A model generated the notes under the pieces. The model was not told the DNA's origin and did not search any database. It saw nothing but the letters and a program-made list of their open reading frames with translations. A DNA stretch of 64,000 nucleotides from Paraescarpia echinospica. Taxonomy: Eukaryota > Annelida > Polychaeta > Sabellida > Siboglinidae. Position 1 is the first letter of the stretch, and each line of letters starts with the position of its first letter. Where the stretch lies: positions 45,267,562-45,331,561 of the forward strand of contig CM034533.1 of the NCBI GenBank assembly GCA_020002185.1. Reading direction: 5' to 3'. Positions 26,787 through 40,115 of this stretch are shown here, in pieces. Both the position numbers and the translations under genes were made by a program.

Positions 26787-29021
26787 AACAATAGCCAGCG
26801 TACCTTATGTGACCCAACTAATCTTATCAACAACAGCCAGCGTACCTTATGTGACCCAACTAATCTTATCAACAATAGCCAGAGTACCTTATGTGACCCA
26901 ACTAATCTTATCAACAATAGCCAGAGTACCTTATGTGACCCAACTAATCTTATCAACAATAGCCAGAGTACCTTATGTGACCCAACTAATCTTATCAACA
27001 ATAGCCAGCGTACCTTATGTGACCAACTAATCTTATCAACAATAGCCAGAGTACCTTATGTGACCCAACTAATCTTATCAACAATAGTCAGCGTACCTTA
27101 TGTGACCCAACTAATCTTATCAACAATAGCCAGCGTACCATATGTGACCCAACTAATCTTATCAACAATAGCCAGCGTACCTTATGTGACCCAAATAATC
27201 TTATTAACAATAGCCAGCGTACCTTATGTGACCAACTAATCTTATCAACAATAGCCAGCGTACCTTATGTGACCAACTAATCTTATCAACAATAGCCAGC
27301 GTACCTTATGTGACCCAACTAATCTTATCGACAATAGCCACCGTACCTTATGTGACCCACCTAATCTTATTAACAATAGCCATCGTACCTTATGTGACCC
27401 AACTAATCTTATCAACAATAGCCACCGTACCTTATGTGACCCAACTAATCTTATGAACAATAGCCAGCGTACCTTATGTGACCCAACTAATCTTATGAAC
27501 AACAGCCAGCGTACCTTATGTGACCCAACTAATCTTATCGACAATAGCCAGCGTATCTTATGTGACCCAACTAATCTTATCGACAATAGCTAGCGTACCT
27601 TATGTGACCCAACTAATCTTATCGATAATAGCCAGCGTACCTTATGTGACCCAACTATTCTTATCAACAACAGCCAGCGTACCTTATGTGACCCAACTAA
27701 TCTTATCAACAATAACCAGCGTACCTTATGTGACCCAACTAATCTTATCAACAATAGCCAGCGTACCTTATGTGACCCAACTAATCTTATCAAAAATAGC
27801 CAGCGTACCTTATGTGACCAACTAATCTGATCAACAAATCGACAATAGCCAGCGTACCTTATGTGACCAAATTAATCTTATCGACAATATCCAGCGTACC
27901 TTATGAGACCCAACTAATCTTATCGACAATAGCCAGCGTACCTTATGTGACCCAACTATTCTTGTCAACAATAGCCAGCGTACCTTATGTGACCCAACTG
28001 ATCTTATCGACAATAGCCACCGTACCTTATGTGACCCATCTAATCTTATCAACAATAGCCAGCGTACCTTATGTGACCCTACTAATCTTATCAACAATAG
28101 CCAGCGTACCTTATGTGACCCAACTAATCTTATCAACAACAGCCAGCGTACCTTATGTGACCCAACTAATCTTATCGACAATAGCCAGCGTACCTTATGT
28201 GACCCCACTAATCTTATCAACAATAGCCAGCGTACCTTATGTGACCCAACTAATCTTATCGATAACAGCCAGCTTACCTTATGTGACCCAACTAATCTTA
28301 TCAACAATAGACAGCGTACCTTGTGTGACCCAACTAATCTTATCAACAATAGCCAGCGTACCTTATGTGACCCAACTAATCTTATCAACAATAGCCAGCG
28401 TACCTTATGTGACCCAACTAATCTTATCAACAATAGCCAGCGTACCTTATGTGACCCAACTAATCTTATCGATAACAACCAGCGTACCTTATGTGACCCA
28501 ATTAATCTTATCAACAATAGACAGCGTACCTTATGTGACCCAACTAATCTTATCAACAATAGCCAGCGTACCTTATGTGACCCAACTAATCTTATCAACA
28601 ATAGCCAGCTTACCTTATGTGACCAAACTAATCTTAACAACAATAGCCAGCGTACCTTATGTGACCCAACTAATCTTAACAACAATAGCCAGCGTACCTT
28701 ATGTGACCCAACTAATCTTAACAACAATAGCCAGCGTACCTTATGTGACCCAATTAATCTTAACAACAATAGCCAGCGTACCTTATGTGATAAACTAATC
28801 TTATCAACAATAGCCAGCGTACCTTATGTGACCCAAGTAATCTTATCGACAATAGCCAGCGTACCTTATGTGACCGAACTAAGCTTATCGACAATAACCA
28901 GCGTACCTTATATGACCCAACTAATCTTATCGACAATAGCCAGCGTACCTTATGTGACCCAACTAATCTTATCAACAATAGCCAGCGTACCTTATGTGAC
29001 CAACTAATCTTATCGACAATA
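26787..29021 (+). repeat. 42-bp minisatellite, about 53 copies
   Basis: Tandem copies of a 42-bp unit (AACAATAGCCAGCGTACCTT, then ATGTGACCCAACTAATCTTA, then TC). Variation is concentrated at the CAACAATAG/CGACAATAG position and in single-base losses in CCCAACT, which shift the frame. It reads ASVPYVTQLILSTI and RTLCDPTNLINNSQ on plus and RLVGSHKVRWLLLI on minus. No splice sites or flanking exons were recognised. Confidence 0.95.
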
Positions 29022-31079
29022 AATCCAGTGTTATCTTGCTGAAATGCTGCGTTGTGTTTTGTTAATAACATATATTGATACTAAAAGAACTTCAGCTTTA
29101 TTTGTGTCGGTTCGATCAATTAGTTTTAAACTGTTAATGCATCAAGAGAACGTCCATTTTTATGTGTACATGTTGAATGTGTGACAATTGGACTACTTGG
29201 ATGTTCTCTGAAGCATGTTTTGTTGGTTTTAGCGTATTCAACATAAGTTGTTATAGTCGCAACAACAGATCGTATATTTGCACGCAGTTGCGGATCTAAA
29301 TAATTAACTTTTAAAAACCATTCCATTATTTTGACTCTTCAATAGTAATTAGTGATTGCATATATCCACTTATTTTGTTAGATATCGATAACCCTTTGTA
29401 CCAGAAAAACCTGCCAAACAATATCGCCTGACAGTCAATGGAATTGCATGTTGATTGCAGGTGCTTTATTATCCGTGTTGGCAGTACCTTGATATGCTAG
29501 GCCTATATAAGGCGGACTAATTCCGCTGTTGTCTTTATGCCGGTGAGTTGTCCCAGTCCTATACGCCACGTTGCCCTGGGTGTTCTATATTATGTATTTT
29601 TCTTTGCTGCGCGTAATCCTTATTTCCTTTACCAGATCTTTCGTACTCAGTTATTTCGTCAGCTAATCCATCACGCAGCCTATTTTCATTTGTGCCGAAT
29701 CCTAACGACGCGCATTTAAATAAGCTAAGACTGGTGTGCAGAAAAATGGACGTAGATGTGATTAATACGCCATTTATCGACGCATTACACTTGCAAAGCG
29801 GAATTATACAGCCGCACTCCGAGTCGTACATTATCGATATTATTCCACGCCACAAAACAATTACTCGATATGAAGAACCTGCTGGTCAAAAGGCCAATAG
29901 ACGTCAGCGAAAATGGATCACTTTCCCGAAATGGCTAGAAAGCGACGGAACGGTGGAAGCGTGAACAATGAGGCGTAAATAATCGATCGAAGCAATGATG
30001 GGCGTTACGGATTTGACGTGTTCTTTGTCTCGCAAACAACACAAAACCAGGGTTCGAGCCCTGGGCAATTGTCTGATTATGTAACCCTCTCGACCCGAGA
30101 ACCGCGTCGAGTTTGCCACCATCGCAGGACACGTTAAAACGAGCATCCCTGTTGCTCTTGTTTAAATATATCAAATACTTAATACTAGAAAAAAAAATCA
30201 AATTGTAAACAAGACTTCCGTATCGTAAACACCCTTTATTGGCAGTATTATGGAAGCAGGCGGGGATAACCGCAATTGCCCTTTGATGTTCACTTGGTTT
30301 CTTCGCCACCACGACCTGATTCAGCGAACTTTCTGCTAAGAAACAGACAACGTCGCTTTTGAAGTCGACCTTAGTTGCTGTGTTTAAACCATTTATAAAC
30401 ACATAAACAGCTTGTACTGTGTCAAATCAATCAAAGTGTCACCAGCCTGACAGTTGATCAATTCGGCTGCCAGATCAAGTCAAACCGCCGCAATCATAGA
30501 CAGTGGCGTAATTACGGGTCGGTGATTAATTAGCTCATGCCACCTTCACGGTTCACAGTAATAATAATAACTAGCTTACCCCACCTCAAGGCCACCAGTT
30601 AACGCATTATTTTGATTTTAAACCCGTCTCCGTTGGCCATTTAATTTCGGCAATCGCCAATTATCGCATCGAATACAGCAAATTATAATTTCCATATAAA
30701 TCGAACGTAACTGCGCAGTTAAGTGCTCCCTTGATAGTCTTAACTAGGATAACACCACACACACACATTTCACACTACCGTGATCTTAAATACCACGCTA
30801 ATTATACGTCCTGGTGAGTTAGCAGCCCTCGTGTGCGCTCAAACATTTGAGGAAAAACACCGAACAGTTACCTCCATACACTTGGTGCAATATACAATTT
30901 ACAAAACGTAATAGGAAGGTTCCAGAGTATTTATGACTCAGAGTATTTACCTATTACCAGAAATACCGAGACAAACGAATTACGCATGCGTCACCGGTGC
31001 ACCCTTCCCGCGCGCGGCGGCGATATTAATTTGCATTACGCGCCAAAGGCAAACGCGCATGGCACGCGAGGAAAGCACC
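29022..31079. other. Intergenic stretch with one small ORF
   Basis: Apart from the small ORF at 29746-29964 listed separately, I recognise no gene here. A T-arm-like CAGGGTTCGAGCCCTG lies at 30048-30063 without the rest of a tRNA. Confidence 0.4.
29746..29964 (+). CDS. Small unidentified ORF (72 aa), doubtful
   Basis: ATG-started frame MDVDVINTPFIDALHLQSG... ending with ...WLESDGTVEA. The frame is also open upstream to about 29620 without a further ATG, so it could be part of an exon or of an old transposon. Composition is protein-like (mixed hydrophobic and charged residues, not repetitive), but no domain was recognised and no splice partners were found. Confidence 0.2.
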   Translation: MDVDVINTPFIDALHLQSGIIQPHSESYIIDIIPRHKTITRYEEPAGQKANRRQRKWITFPKWLESDGTVEA

Positions 31080-32240
31080 CCATCACATTTGCCGACCCCA
31101 CATCTGATCCGTGGGTATCTTCTGCATATACTGTGAAAAAATCATCAAAATCGGAGAAAATGTTTTTGTTAATACCCTATGCGTGAATGTTTGCAATGTA
31201 AAATGGCAGCAAAAGGTCGAATATTTTAAGGAAATGGCACGTTCAAAAGCCTATATATGAAATGTTTGCGCAGACCGGTCACTCGCCGACCCCATCTGAT
31301 CCGTAGGTATCTTCAGCATATACTGTGACAATCTAATCGAAATCGGAGAACATTTTTAACACCCTATACTTGAATGTCCTATGTTTGTAATGCAAGTGGC
31401 AGTAAAAGATCGGATATCTAGGAAATGGCACGTTCGAAAGTTTATATATGACATACTGCCGCAGACTGGTCATTTGCCGACCCAGCATTCAATCTGTAGG
31501 TATCTGTTGCATATATACTGTGAACATATAGTCTAAGTCGGAGAAATGGTCGGGTTAACCAGCTTAAATGATTAGTGCAATGTTAGTAGTGTAGGCTGTA
31601 AATAGCAGTAACCGATTAGATAACTTCAGACACAATATATTCCTGAAATAAAATGAGAGACCCTTTAAGGTGTAGGACAATTTATTTGAGAAACTGTACA
31701 CACGATACAAATGATACAAGACCAGTATTTGTCTGATAACACAAGATAATTGTTGTATGTGATCTCACAATTACGACATAAGAAACATTTACGTAAACTT
31801 TATTATGAAGGTTTTACATGTATGTTTAGAAGTAGGTACATGTATGTGAAATGCTAGAGCAGACCGGTCATGTGTCAGTCCGGCATTCGATCCGTAGGTA
31901 TCTTCGGCATCTTCGGCATCTTCGGGATAAAATGTGAAAATATCATCGTAATCGGAGAACATTTTTAACATCCTATGCTTTAATAATTAGTCTTATGTTG
32001 GTAGTGTTGACTCTAAATAGTAGTAATAAATTATAAAACTTCAGTAACCAGCATTTTCAAAAGCCTATATGAAATGCTGGCATATATCGGTGAGTTGCCG
32101 ACATGCACACTAGTTGCCAGCACAATATAGCACCAACACATGAAGTTTCAAGGCAATTGGAAGTAAAATGTTGGTTTCATGGTGGTCTGGAAAGTAGATT
32201 GAAATTATTGTAAAGGTACGATATATGTTACTCATTCATA
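31080..32240 (+). repeat. Degenerate ~190-bp repeats
   Basis: A block TGCCGACCCC...GATCCGTAGGTATCTTC...ACTGTGA...ATCGGAGAA recurs at about 31088, 31284, 31470 and 31868, with a faint copy near 32090. Spacings are ~190 bp or about twice that. Copies share perhaps 70-80 percent by eye, so this is an old tandem array or repeated insertion of one element. Confidence 0.75.
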
Positions 32241-32616
32241 CATTCCATAGGAGTCGGAAGGGATTATGAGGGCTAAACCCACCAATATGTCGAGTGGATG
32301 GTTAAGCACCATCTCCAGTATTTTATGAATTTGAAAAAATATCCACGCTTCGAAAGTAATGCCCGACAGCAGCGGGTGCTGAAGTTCCGGCTCAGACCCC
32401 GATATACAACTCGTTCCGGCTTCTATGCATTTACTCGCTGTTCTTCTACTAGAATAAATACGTTGACGATTTGCTGTCCGTCAACTGTCGTTTAATAGCC
32501 CGAAACATTGCACGCAATTTGTATTTCAACCCACGAAATAGTCGAATTATCTGTCAACAGTCAGATAGATATAGTAATTTAATACTCGCTGTTGCCTCTC
32601 ATTATCATTTATTGCA

Positions 32617-33091
32617 GAGCCAGACGTCCCTACCGTTGATGTGTTTGGTTCCTACGGTCATTACACACACGACATGACAGGTCTTGCAGAGCCAGACGTC
32701 CCTACCGTTGATGTGTTTGGTTCCTACGGTCTTTACACACACGACATGACAGGTCTTGCAGAGCCAGACGTCCCTACCGTTGATGTGTTTGCGTCCTACG
32801 TACGTTCTTTACACACACGGCATGACAGGTCTTGCAGAGCCAGACGTCCCTACCGTTGATGTGTTTGGTACCCACAGCCAGACGTCCCTACCGTTGATGT
32901 GTTTGGTACCCACGGCCTTTACATACACGACATGACAGGTCTTGCAGAGCCAGACGTCCCTACCGTTGATGTGTTTGGTACCCACAGCCAGACGTCCCTA
33001 CCGTTGATGTGTTTGGTACCCACGGCCTTTACATACACGACATGACAGGTCTTGCAGAGCCAGATGTCCCTACCGTTGATGTGTTTAACCG
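32617..33091 (+). repeat. 72-bp tandem repeat with shortened copies
   Basis: Units begin CAGAGCCAGACGTCCCTACC and contain GTTGATGTGTTTGGT and ACGACATGACAGGTCTTG. Full copies start at about 32617, 32689, 32758, 32834 and 32945. Shortened ~43-bp copies that lack the ACACGACATGACAGG half alternate with full ones at the right. Confidence 0.93.
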
Positions 33092-36000
33092 GTAACTGAT
33101 CCTGGGTAACATATGTACGATGTTCCTTTACATGTTCGGGTGCTTCAAAGACTGATTTAATAAATATTTCTCCTCTCACTTATGTTACAACATTGGAGCT
33201 TAAATTTGCTCTACAAAATGACTACTATACAGCATCACGTTTATAAAATCATGGGAATTCATTTTAAATATATAAGTAGTTTTAATTGTGTGTTTAATTA
33301 TTAAAATTTTAAATGGATAATATTAATAACAGCAAATTTGTAAAAAGATATTCACATTCAAATTACATTGATGTTCACAATATACGTTAGTTTTTTGTCC
33401 ACTTTTGATTATGACATTTATTAACAATCTTAAAAAAAGAAATGTGTCCTCTTCAAAGCACACAACTAACAAAAATCATAAATTAAGAAAAGAAAATTTC
33501 ATTATTGATGTTACTATGTAATTTACTCTGCTATTTCGGCTAGAGATTTAGAGAAAATGTGGATAATACCTGGCTGTGAAATAGACAGTTTTACCATATT
33601 ATCAACTGATTCATTTTGGATTCAAGAAAAAAATCTAAATACAATCAACATAACATATTCCACTAATTCCAATATCTCAAAGTAACAGTAAGGATTATAT
33701 TACTGATGTCTGATGTAGTAGTGAATTCTGATAAAAACTTATTGTAAGCGCGTGCGATGAATATATGACTTAAATGTGTCTTTTACGCGTGTACCGATCA
33801 TACGATGTGCATGCGATGCTTTAATTGGCCACGTGTTGCCACAAAACCAATCAGTGCGTTGCGCTGCGACAAAAACAATTAGATCTGTCATTTAACGTGG
33901 GCGATTGGCACGAATTTAGCGTCTACGAAAGCTCGGTATTTCTGGTAATGGTGAATACAGCAAGCCATAAACAACACAGTCAGTTTAATAAAAAATGCGT
34001 ACTTGTTTTTGTAATCGTCAAAAAAAAAGATTTGTCGTTACACCGGGTATAGCTGGCGAAAGCCAATTGCGCTGTCGACCTCCTGCGCCATTTCGGTCAC
34101 GTGCTTTACGCGAGATCGACATCCCACGTATTCGAAAACAATAACAACATACACGTGCTTTGGTGTATCAAGATGAAGATTCCAAAATGGTTGTACGAAG
34201 GTACGTATACTAAACTATCGCATTTAGCAACAAGAACGCGTAGCCGCGTATTAATTCAAAGAGAATTTCAACTTGCGAACGTCAACACTCGACTCGAGAC
34301 AGTCTAAGACTAAGACTGTCTAAGCCAGTCACCACTGACACCAGCCCAGTCCATGACCATATTATCAGCCAGAGATTCAGTCAGAGGCTGTAACAACAAG
34401 CATAATATTTGATATGCATTGTAATTTGTATTTGGTTACGTATGATCTTGGTAATAAACTATATTATTGCGACAATACATGTAGATAACAGATGACGTGA
34501 GGCTGCGAAATGACAAATAACATTGCTTTGGCAGCAGGCCCCTGTTGATCGTGCAAGTAACTTAGTCAGGGAGCATCCGTAATTTCGTGCAACAGAACGT
34601 AAAACACTAGAGTATTATATTGGTGATCATAATTATTAAAACAGTGTTTTGTGACGCACATTTTGATACTATTACTGCAGAATGTTGTTGATTTGCATTG
34701 TAGTTTATGCAAAATAATTGAGATTTGTTATATTGACGACCATGATGGTGATGATGATTTTATTAAATATAAAAATGTAAACGTGTAAATACGTAAAATA
34801 TAAATACAGTTAAAGTACACCATATATAAGGATTAAACAAGATAATGCTCGCACTTGTTTCTGTTGTGGTCCTTGGTGCCTGGCTATAGTTTATGTAATT
34901 GGTATCCTGTGATACCTTTCAACTGACATATGCCAGCTATTCTTGTGTATTTACCAATATGTGTATATATTCTCACCACAGCAACATATGAATGCATAAT
35001 ACGTAACTTGAATTATGATATGGCTAGAGGCCACACTGCAACCCAAGAATGGGAATGAGAGGAGGCAGAAGAGGAGCTAAGGCGATCACCTGGGTCAAGC
35101 AGGCACAGGGAGGATACATAGTCTGCGGGAGGCCCACATTTGATTAATCCAGGTAATTTCAAATATATAACAATCAACCACATATGAGTTATCAAAAAAA
35201 ATTAATGTGCACATTTACATATATATTTGTTTTCATACACATTTTAATAATAACATCTTGGACATGGAAAACAGTTGACTTCTGCACTTATATTATACCC
35301 ACAGACATATTAATACTCCTTTAAAAGTATTTAGCATATGGCGATGACTCAGAAATAAGTTTATAAAATAAATTGTTCATTTTTGAAGAAGGTAAACATA
35401 CATGTTATGAACCTTTGAATATTTGGCGAAGAAAATATACTGTTAGCATCACAATAACACCTCATTTTGTAATTTCCAACATTCACCTTGACCATTCAAC
35501 TTCAGGCAGAACCTTAAAATGTCAAACATGAATATGTGTAGTGGTTACACATGGCAGACACTGACATGCATTTGTATACTGAAAACAAAACAAAAAATAT
35601 AAATGCTCTTTACTGATGCTTTACTGATTAGCAGAATTCAAATCAGTCTATAATATTGACTAAGATCAGGCATCACTGTAATGAAATTGAAAAATGTTTA
35701 ATTCATTTAATGAAATTTTTTACCGTTTTGAAAAAGAGCACATTCTACTAATGTCTGCATGCTGTATCAACCAACACTACAATAATACCTGTTTTTGTTT
35801 ACTGAATATATGCTTTTCTTTACAGGAGATTGGACTAGTGTGCTTAGTATCACTAGTTCTCCAAGTTAATATGGCATACTGGGCAGCTGTATTTGTCCAG
35901 GATCTTGGACAAGATTATACAGCTATGCAGCATGCTGCATATTAATGGTTTGTCATGTGAATGTCCACTGACTGATCCCAATTGAGTCGTGTGTTGCATC

Positions 36001-36764
36001 CGTGACAGATTCCCCAGTGCCGATGGGGTGTACACTGGCTTCCAGATCAGTAAGTTAGCTTGACTGACTGAAAACCAATGTAGAATGCAGGTTGCTCGAC
36101 ATATGAATATGGTGACACCTGACTAGCTTGTGAGACAGGTTCAGTGTCGAGCATTCTTCGGTGAACTACATCAGTTTGGATATCGATGACATCACTGTAT
36201 GTGTTCGCTGTCTTCGATGGTACTGCATACCAGCCTCCTGACATTTTGCTGTACATCCGCATCTACCTATACCGGAGACAAAGTGACAATTAGCATGGCT
36301 TTGACATGTATTATATTTTATATGTGATGACACATTTATCAAACGTCAATAATACACGGTATTTGTATTCAATTCAACTTTAACTTTTAGCAGTGTCTAT
36401 GACAAAATACATCAATTATCCAGCATTGTTACAGTGGTAAGGTTCCATTGTCTTTGTGTTGCTGATAGTCAGTGGCAGCCAGCTGAGTTCTTGCAACGTA
36501 CACCAGGTACTTGTTATGTACAACACAAGTTTGTGATGAAGTAATGGTATTGAAAGCCTTTTCACATTTTGCAACAACAATCTGTTGATACACTGACAGG
36601 AGCATTTTACTTGTTTAAGTTCTCTATGTATCATGAGGACTGGTATTATACTTTTCATGCCACGTTTCATATTTCTAAATAATTCTTTTTTATCACTGTT
36701 TTATATTTTCACAAATAATTTACATTACATTTTCATTTCGCATGATGATTATACACCTGTACTG
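33092..36764. other. AT-rich intergenic stretch, no recognised gene
   Basis: No domain-bearing frame was found. A short ATG frame with a consensus-like donor (GAAG|GTACGT, 34171-34203) and an acceptor-like TTCTTTACAG at 35825 could belong to a transcript, but the segment after it closes quickly and no coding join was found. Confidence 0.4.
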
Positions 36765-36980
36765 ATATGGTGTAGTATCCAGTCCTCGGGATTGCTCAAA
36801 GCGCTTTAAACTTTACTCCCTGGCAGACCTGTTAATTCAAACACCATCTCGACTTATGTGGGAAGCATTCAGCCACACTGAAATTAATATGCGAAGACTA
36901 CTTGTACAAAAATATTGTCTGTAGCCGGTACTCTTCATACAATTGAGTAAACCTGAGCAATGTAGCATGTAGTGATTGTA
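36765..36980 (-). mobile_element. SINE copy (decayed), 3' half
   Basis: On the minus strand this aligns with the body of the better SINE at 55035-55372. Shared landmarks are GAATGCTTCCCACATAAGTCGA, the GCCAGGGAGTAAAG..AAAGCGCTTTGAGCA block, and ...GACTGGATAC near the 3' end. The tRNA-like head is lost or unrecognisable. Confidence 0.65.
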
Positions 36981-37722
36981 CATGTAATTCTCAGTCACAT
37001 GGCGATGACCCTGACTAGTCTAGTCACTATTATTTGCGAGTTGTAAACATACATACCAAGCACTGCATAAACTACAAAATTTTCAAATTTTCTAATCATT
37101 GATGTTTTTTTAACAAAGAACCATAAATTATGATTCTTTGTTAAAAAAACAATTATGATTCATAATAGTTATTTTTATTTGATATGTACATATTACATTT
37201 GTTCAACTAAACATCTTCCTAAGTAATTTGTTCTCATTGGTTTACATTTTATGGGCATGCGATATTATAAATTGTTGTTAATACACATATTTGTTTAGGC
37301 ACTAATTTTGTGAGTTGTAAATATACAAAGCATGTTTAAACTACAACTAGCATTTGACATCCCGTGTACTAGTGTTGTTTTTTTGTAACAAAGAATCTTG
37401 ATAAAAGTATGTTTGTTTTTTATATATACCTGACATTTTTTCAAGCTCTTCCTAATTTTTGTTTCTATTGTTGTTTTGCATTTTATGTGCATGTGATATT
37501 AAAAAGTATTACATTATACACATCAAGTGCAGTGATTGTACCTGTAGTTGTATTATACTTTTCATTATTTTGTAGTCAATCTCATCAAATAGTTTCAATA
37601 AAATGTTTTTACTTTACATTGTCTTTACTTTAATTCACATGCATTTCTAACAACAATTTGCAATTTAACGAGGACTGCATTACTGCAAAAATCCCCATGC
37701 AGACAAACAAAACTATCACATA
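36981..37722. other. AT-rich spacer, no recognised gene
   Basis: Very AT-rich, with an imperfect duplication: the ~37055-37140 and ~37305-37400 segments share GTAAACATAC..A.AGCA and TTTTTTTAACAAAGAA-like text. No coding signal was seen. Confidence 0.4.
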
Positions 37723-38021
37723 CAGGGGTGGATCCAGAAATCGAGTATGGGAGGCACAAAAACCTCCACTGGCGACCAAACCAAATGGTGTAGTCTAAAT
37801 TTTGTCGCTACTACGCTGCCATAACATCACCTGCTCCACTGGAATGGTGATATTGGAAGATGTCATAACTTCAGATTATTATTATCACCTAAACTGGAGC
37901 ACATTTCAAACGGTCTGGGAGGACACAGTCGCGTGGGCCCATTATAAAAGATTTGCAGACACGCCAAATTCTTAAGGTCTAGGGGGGCACCTGTCCCCAG
38001 GCCCGCCTGGATCCGTATATG
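37723..38021 (+). mobile_element. hAT-like non-autonomous DNA transposon, copy 2
   Basis: Same family and orientation as 13203-13566. The left end is CAGGGGTGGATCCAG and the right end CTGGATCCGTATATG, so the GGATCC inverted termini are better kept here. The interior is shorter by about 65 bp because the (GGGT)n-bearing part is absent. ACATAC occurs at both flanks, but a clean 8-bp target duplication is not certain. Confidence 0.78.
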
Positions 38022-38103
38022 ACATACTTGTTTATTGCTTGTATTTATAATTTTGATAACAGGTTTGGTGACAGATTAACCACATTTGATAACACTCGTT
38101 TAC

Positions 38104-38161
38104 CTGAAGGTGAAGAGCTTTGAAGCATACATCTGCATGTGGTGTTGACACACCTCGAGTT
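38104..38161 (-). CDS. Candidate second exon of an unidentified gene
   Basis: A 58-bp segment bounded by ATATTTTCAG upstream and CAG|GTAAAC downstream on the minus strand. When joined to the exon at 38901-39135 (phase 1) it reads ELEVCQHHMQMYASKLFTFR with no stop, and it leaves in phase 2. The third exon was not identified. Confidence 0.4.
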
Positions 38162-38900
38162 CTGAAAATATAGTACATGTATTAATAGTCAGCACTGATT
38201 GTTTCTAACAATAATCATTTTAATGTACTTGCAAAAGTTGCAATGCAATGAATGACCACCTGCAAAATGCAACCAATGCCAACGGTCAAAAGCTATCTAT
38301 ATAATATATACATCTTATGGGCATTAATGTCCATGGTATTGAGAGGCGCTGGTTTTCTGAACATAACAAAAACTCACAGAATGAACAAAAAAAAACTTCG
38401 TGAAACTACTGGAATATTCTTTTCCTTGTAAATAATTAAATACCAAGACTACATACAATTGAATTCAAATTAAATTTTTTAATGTCCTATAACAGTATTT
38501 TTTAATATAAAAGTAATAATTTTTTTTATTACTATTACATTACTGTTGTTAGTAAATTATGTACATATTAGTTCAATAATTATAATCGTTACGGATCATT
38601 TATAATGCATTTACACTATTACTATTTTCCCAAGCATACTTAGGCTACTAGCCTACTACCATATACGACATAGACATAATAGAGTCACTATCATTGACAT
38701 AAGTATATGCCATAGGCATAGCGTCGTACTGTTAGCTGATATTAGTCCATAGTAAACAGAGCCCAGCCAGGCCGCCCATACCGCCTTTGCCAATGACTAA
38801 AAGGAAAACAATCAAATAAATTTTGTACAAGCAACATTAATATATATACTCATACGTCTAAATATACGTGATTATTGCTGAATAAATCGAAATTACTAAC

Positions 38901-39135
38901 CTGTCTGGAAGAACCTTTGCGACGCTGCATCTCGTCTGTTGATATTGTGACTGACACCACGACACGGGCAACGGCCCACGGCCACAGTCCACTGGCACTG
39001 CCAACTCCTGTTTGCTTTGTTTCTTCCATAGTCGTTCCCAAATAGAAATACACCTTTAATGCGTGGGTACTGTTTCTGTCTGTCTAATTTAGCCCATTCT
39101 GTTGTGTCGGTGTATGTTCGTGGACGTTCACTCAT
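38901..39135 (-). CDS. Candidate first coding exon of an unidentified gene
   Basis: The ATG at 39135 is preceded by an in-frame TAG 9 bases upstream on the minus strand. The frame encodes 78 residues (MSERPRTYTDTTEWAKLDRQ..., GVFLFGNDYGRNK...) and reaches a donor ACAG|GTTAGT, just before a stop in the intron. The phase matches the exon at 38104-38161. The text is non-repetitive and protein-like, with a Cys-containing basic middle. I do not recognise a family. Confidence rests on the start, the donor and the clean join; a chance ORF is possible. Confidence 0.42.
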
Positions 39136-39789
39136 TGCCTAAACTCGGAATTCCATAACATCAACAGCGCCAAAGGGTAAGGGTCAAAGGTCAATATCGC
39201 CCATAATTCGCGATCACGAGAAGACAAAAACGCGATTCCACGCCGAGTTCAATGTCCATACTCAGCTAAAATCGAAGCAAAAAACCGGATCCGGTTTTTA
39301 CTAAAAACGAAAGAGTTCGCAGTTTTTGTATTAATTTTATAAAAACGAACTAATACGTATGCATAAACGAACTAGGATATCATTGGGGAGCACTTGATTC
39401 CTCTGTTTTTGTGTGAAATTACTAAGAAACGCGAGGAGCAAGACAATCGAATTGGTTGAGTACCTTTAAGTTCCATTACGATGTTTCACTAAGAGCAATG
39501 AACTTTATTTGCTGCTGAGCTTAACACCTTAACACATACATGAATCTACAACGGACGATGTAGCCGAGGCCACATCACGCTGAGAGTAACACAATGTGAC
39601 CCGCGGTAGCTCGTGTGACCGCGATCTGTCTCTCTCGCGACTGTCGGTTTATGAAGACTAAACGTTCTCTGGAATGACATATACGAACCTTCTCGCAGAA
39701 GGACAGTCTGACACATGGAATGTCATTTCGTATGTTTTGGCCTTCTTGATGACAATGTGTTTAAACTACTTTGCGGTTACGTTGTGTGT

Positions 39790-39830
<41 letters not shown>

Positions 39831-40061
39831 TGCGTGCGTGTGTGCGTTGCGTGCGCATTTATGTGTTCATGCATGTACGCACGCACGCATTTCGAACCTT
39901 GTGCAAGTTCGTTCACGCCACGTTGCTCCCGTTCATTCTCTTGTATGACTGAGTACCTGACTACAGACACTGGTGGCTATTTATACATGGATATTTTAGC
40001 GCTTAAATTACAGGGTGGCCGAAAACTTCCCAGATAATTCGAAATGGTGTTCTATTGTGAC
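39136..40061. other. Intergenic stretch with GT microsatellite
   Basis: Contains a (GT)n-rich run at 39783-39850 and otherwise unique sequence. Part of it is presumably the promoter of the candidate minus-strand gene starting at 39135. No other gene was recognised. Confidence 0.45.
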
Positions 40062-40115
40062 GGTTTGCCAGGGAGTAAAGCGTAATGCTCTTTGAGGACT
40101 GGATACCGCGGTAAA
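40062..40115 (+). mobile_element. SINE tail fragment
   Basis: TTTGCCAGGGAGTAAAGCG, CTTTGAGGACTGGATACCGCG and TAAATAAGAACC match, in the plus direction, the 3' end of the SINE seen at 55035-55372 and 36765-36980. Confidence 0.6.

Noticed and set aside
21663..29021. CRISPR-like arrays
   Set aside because: The repeats are directly adjacent without unique spacers of constant length, and the genome is eukaryotic.
29559..29855. 98-codon minus-strand frame antisense to the small plus ORF
   Set aside because: No recognised domain; it overlaps the opposite-strand frame and has no splice support.
30040..30130. tRNA gene around CAGGGTTCGAGCCCTG
   Set aside because: Only a T-arm-like palindrome is present. 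The loop length is wrong and no acceptor, D or anticodon arms could be placed.
34171..34203. Mini-exon MKIPKWLYEG with donor GTACGT
   Set aside because: Too short, and no in-frame partner exon was found downstream; a chance match is likely.
36047..36262. Third exon of the minus-strand candidate gene (71-codon frame)
   Set aside because: The acceptor context is poor and the phase-compatible reading closes after about 30 codons. The match was not good enough to list.
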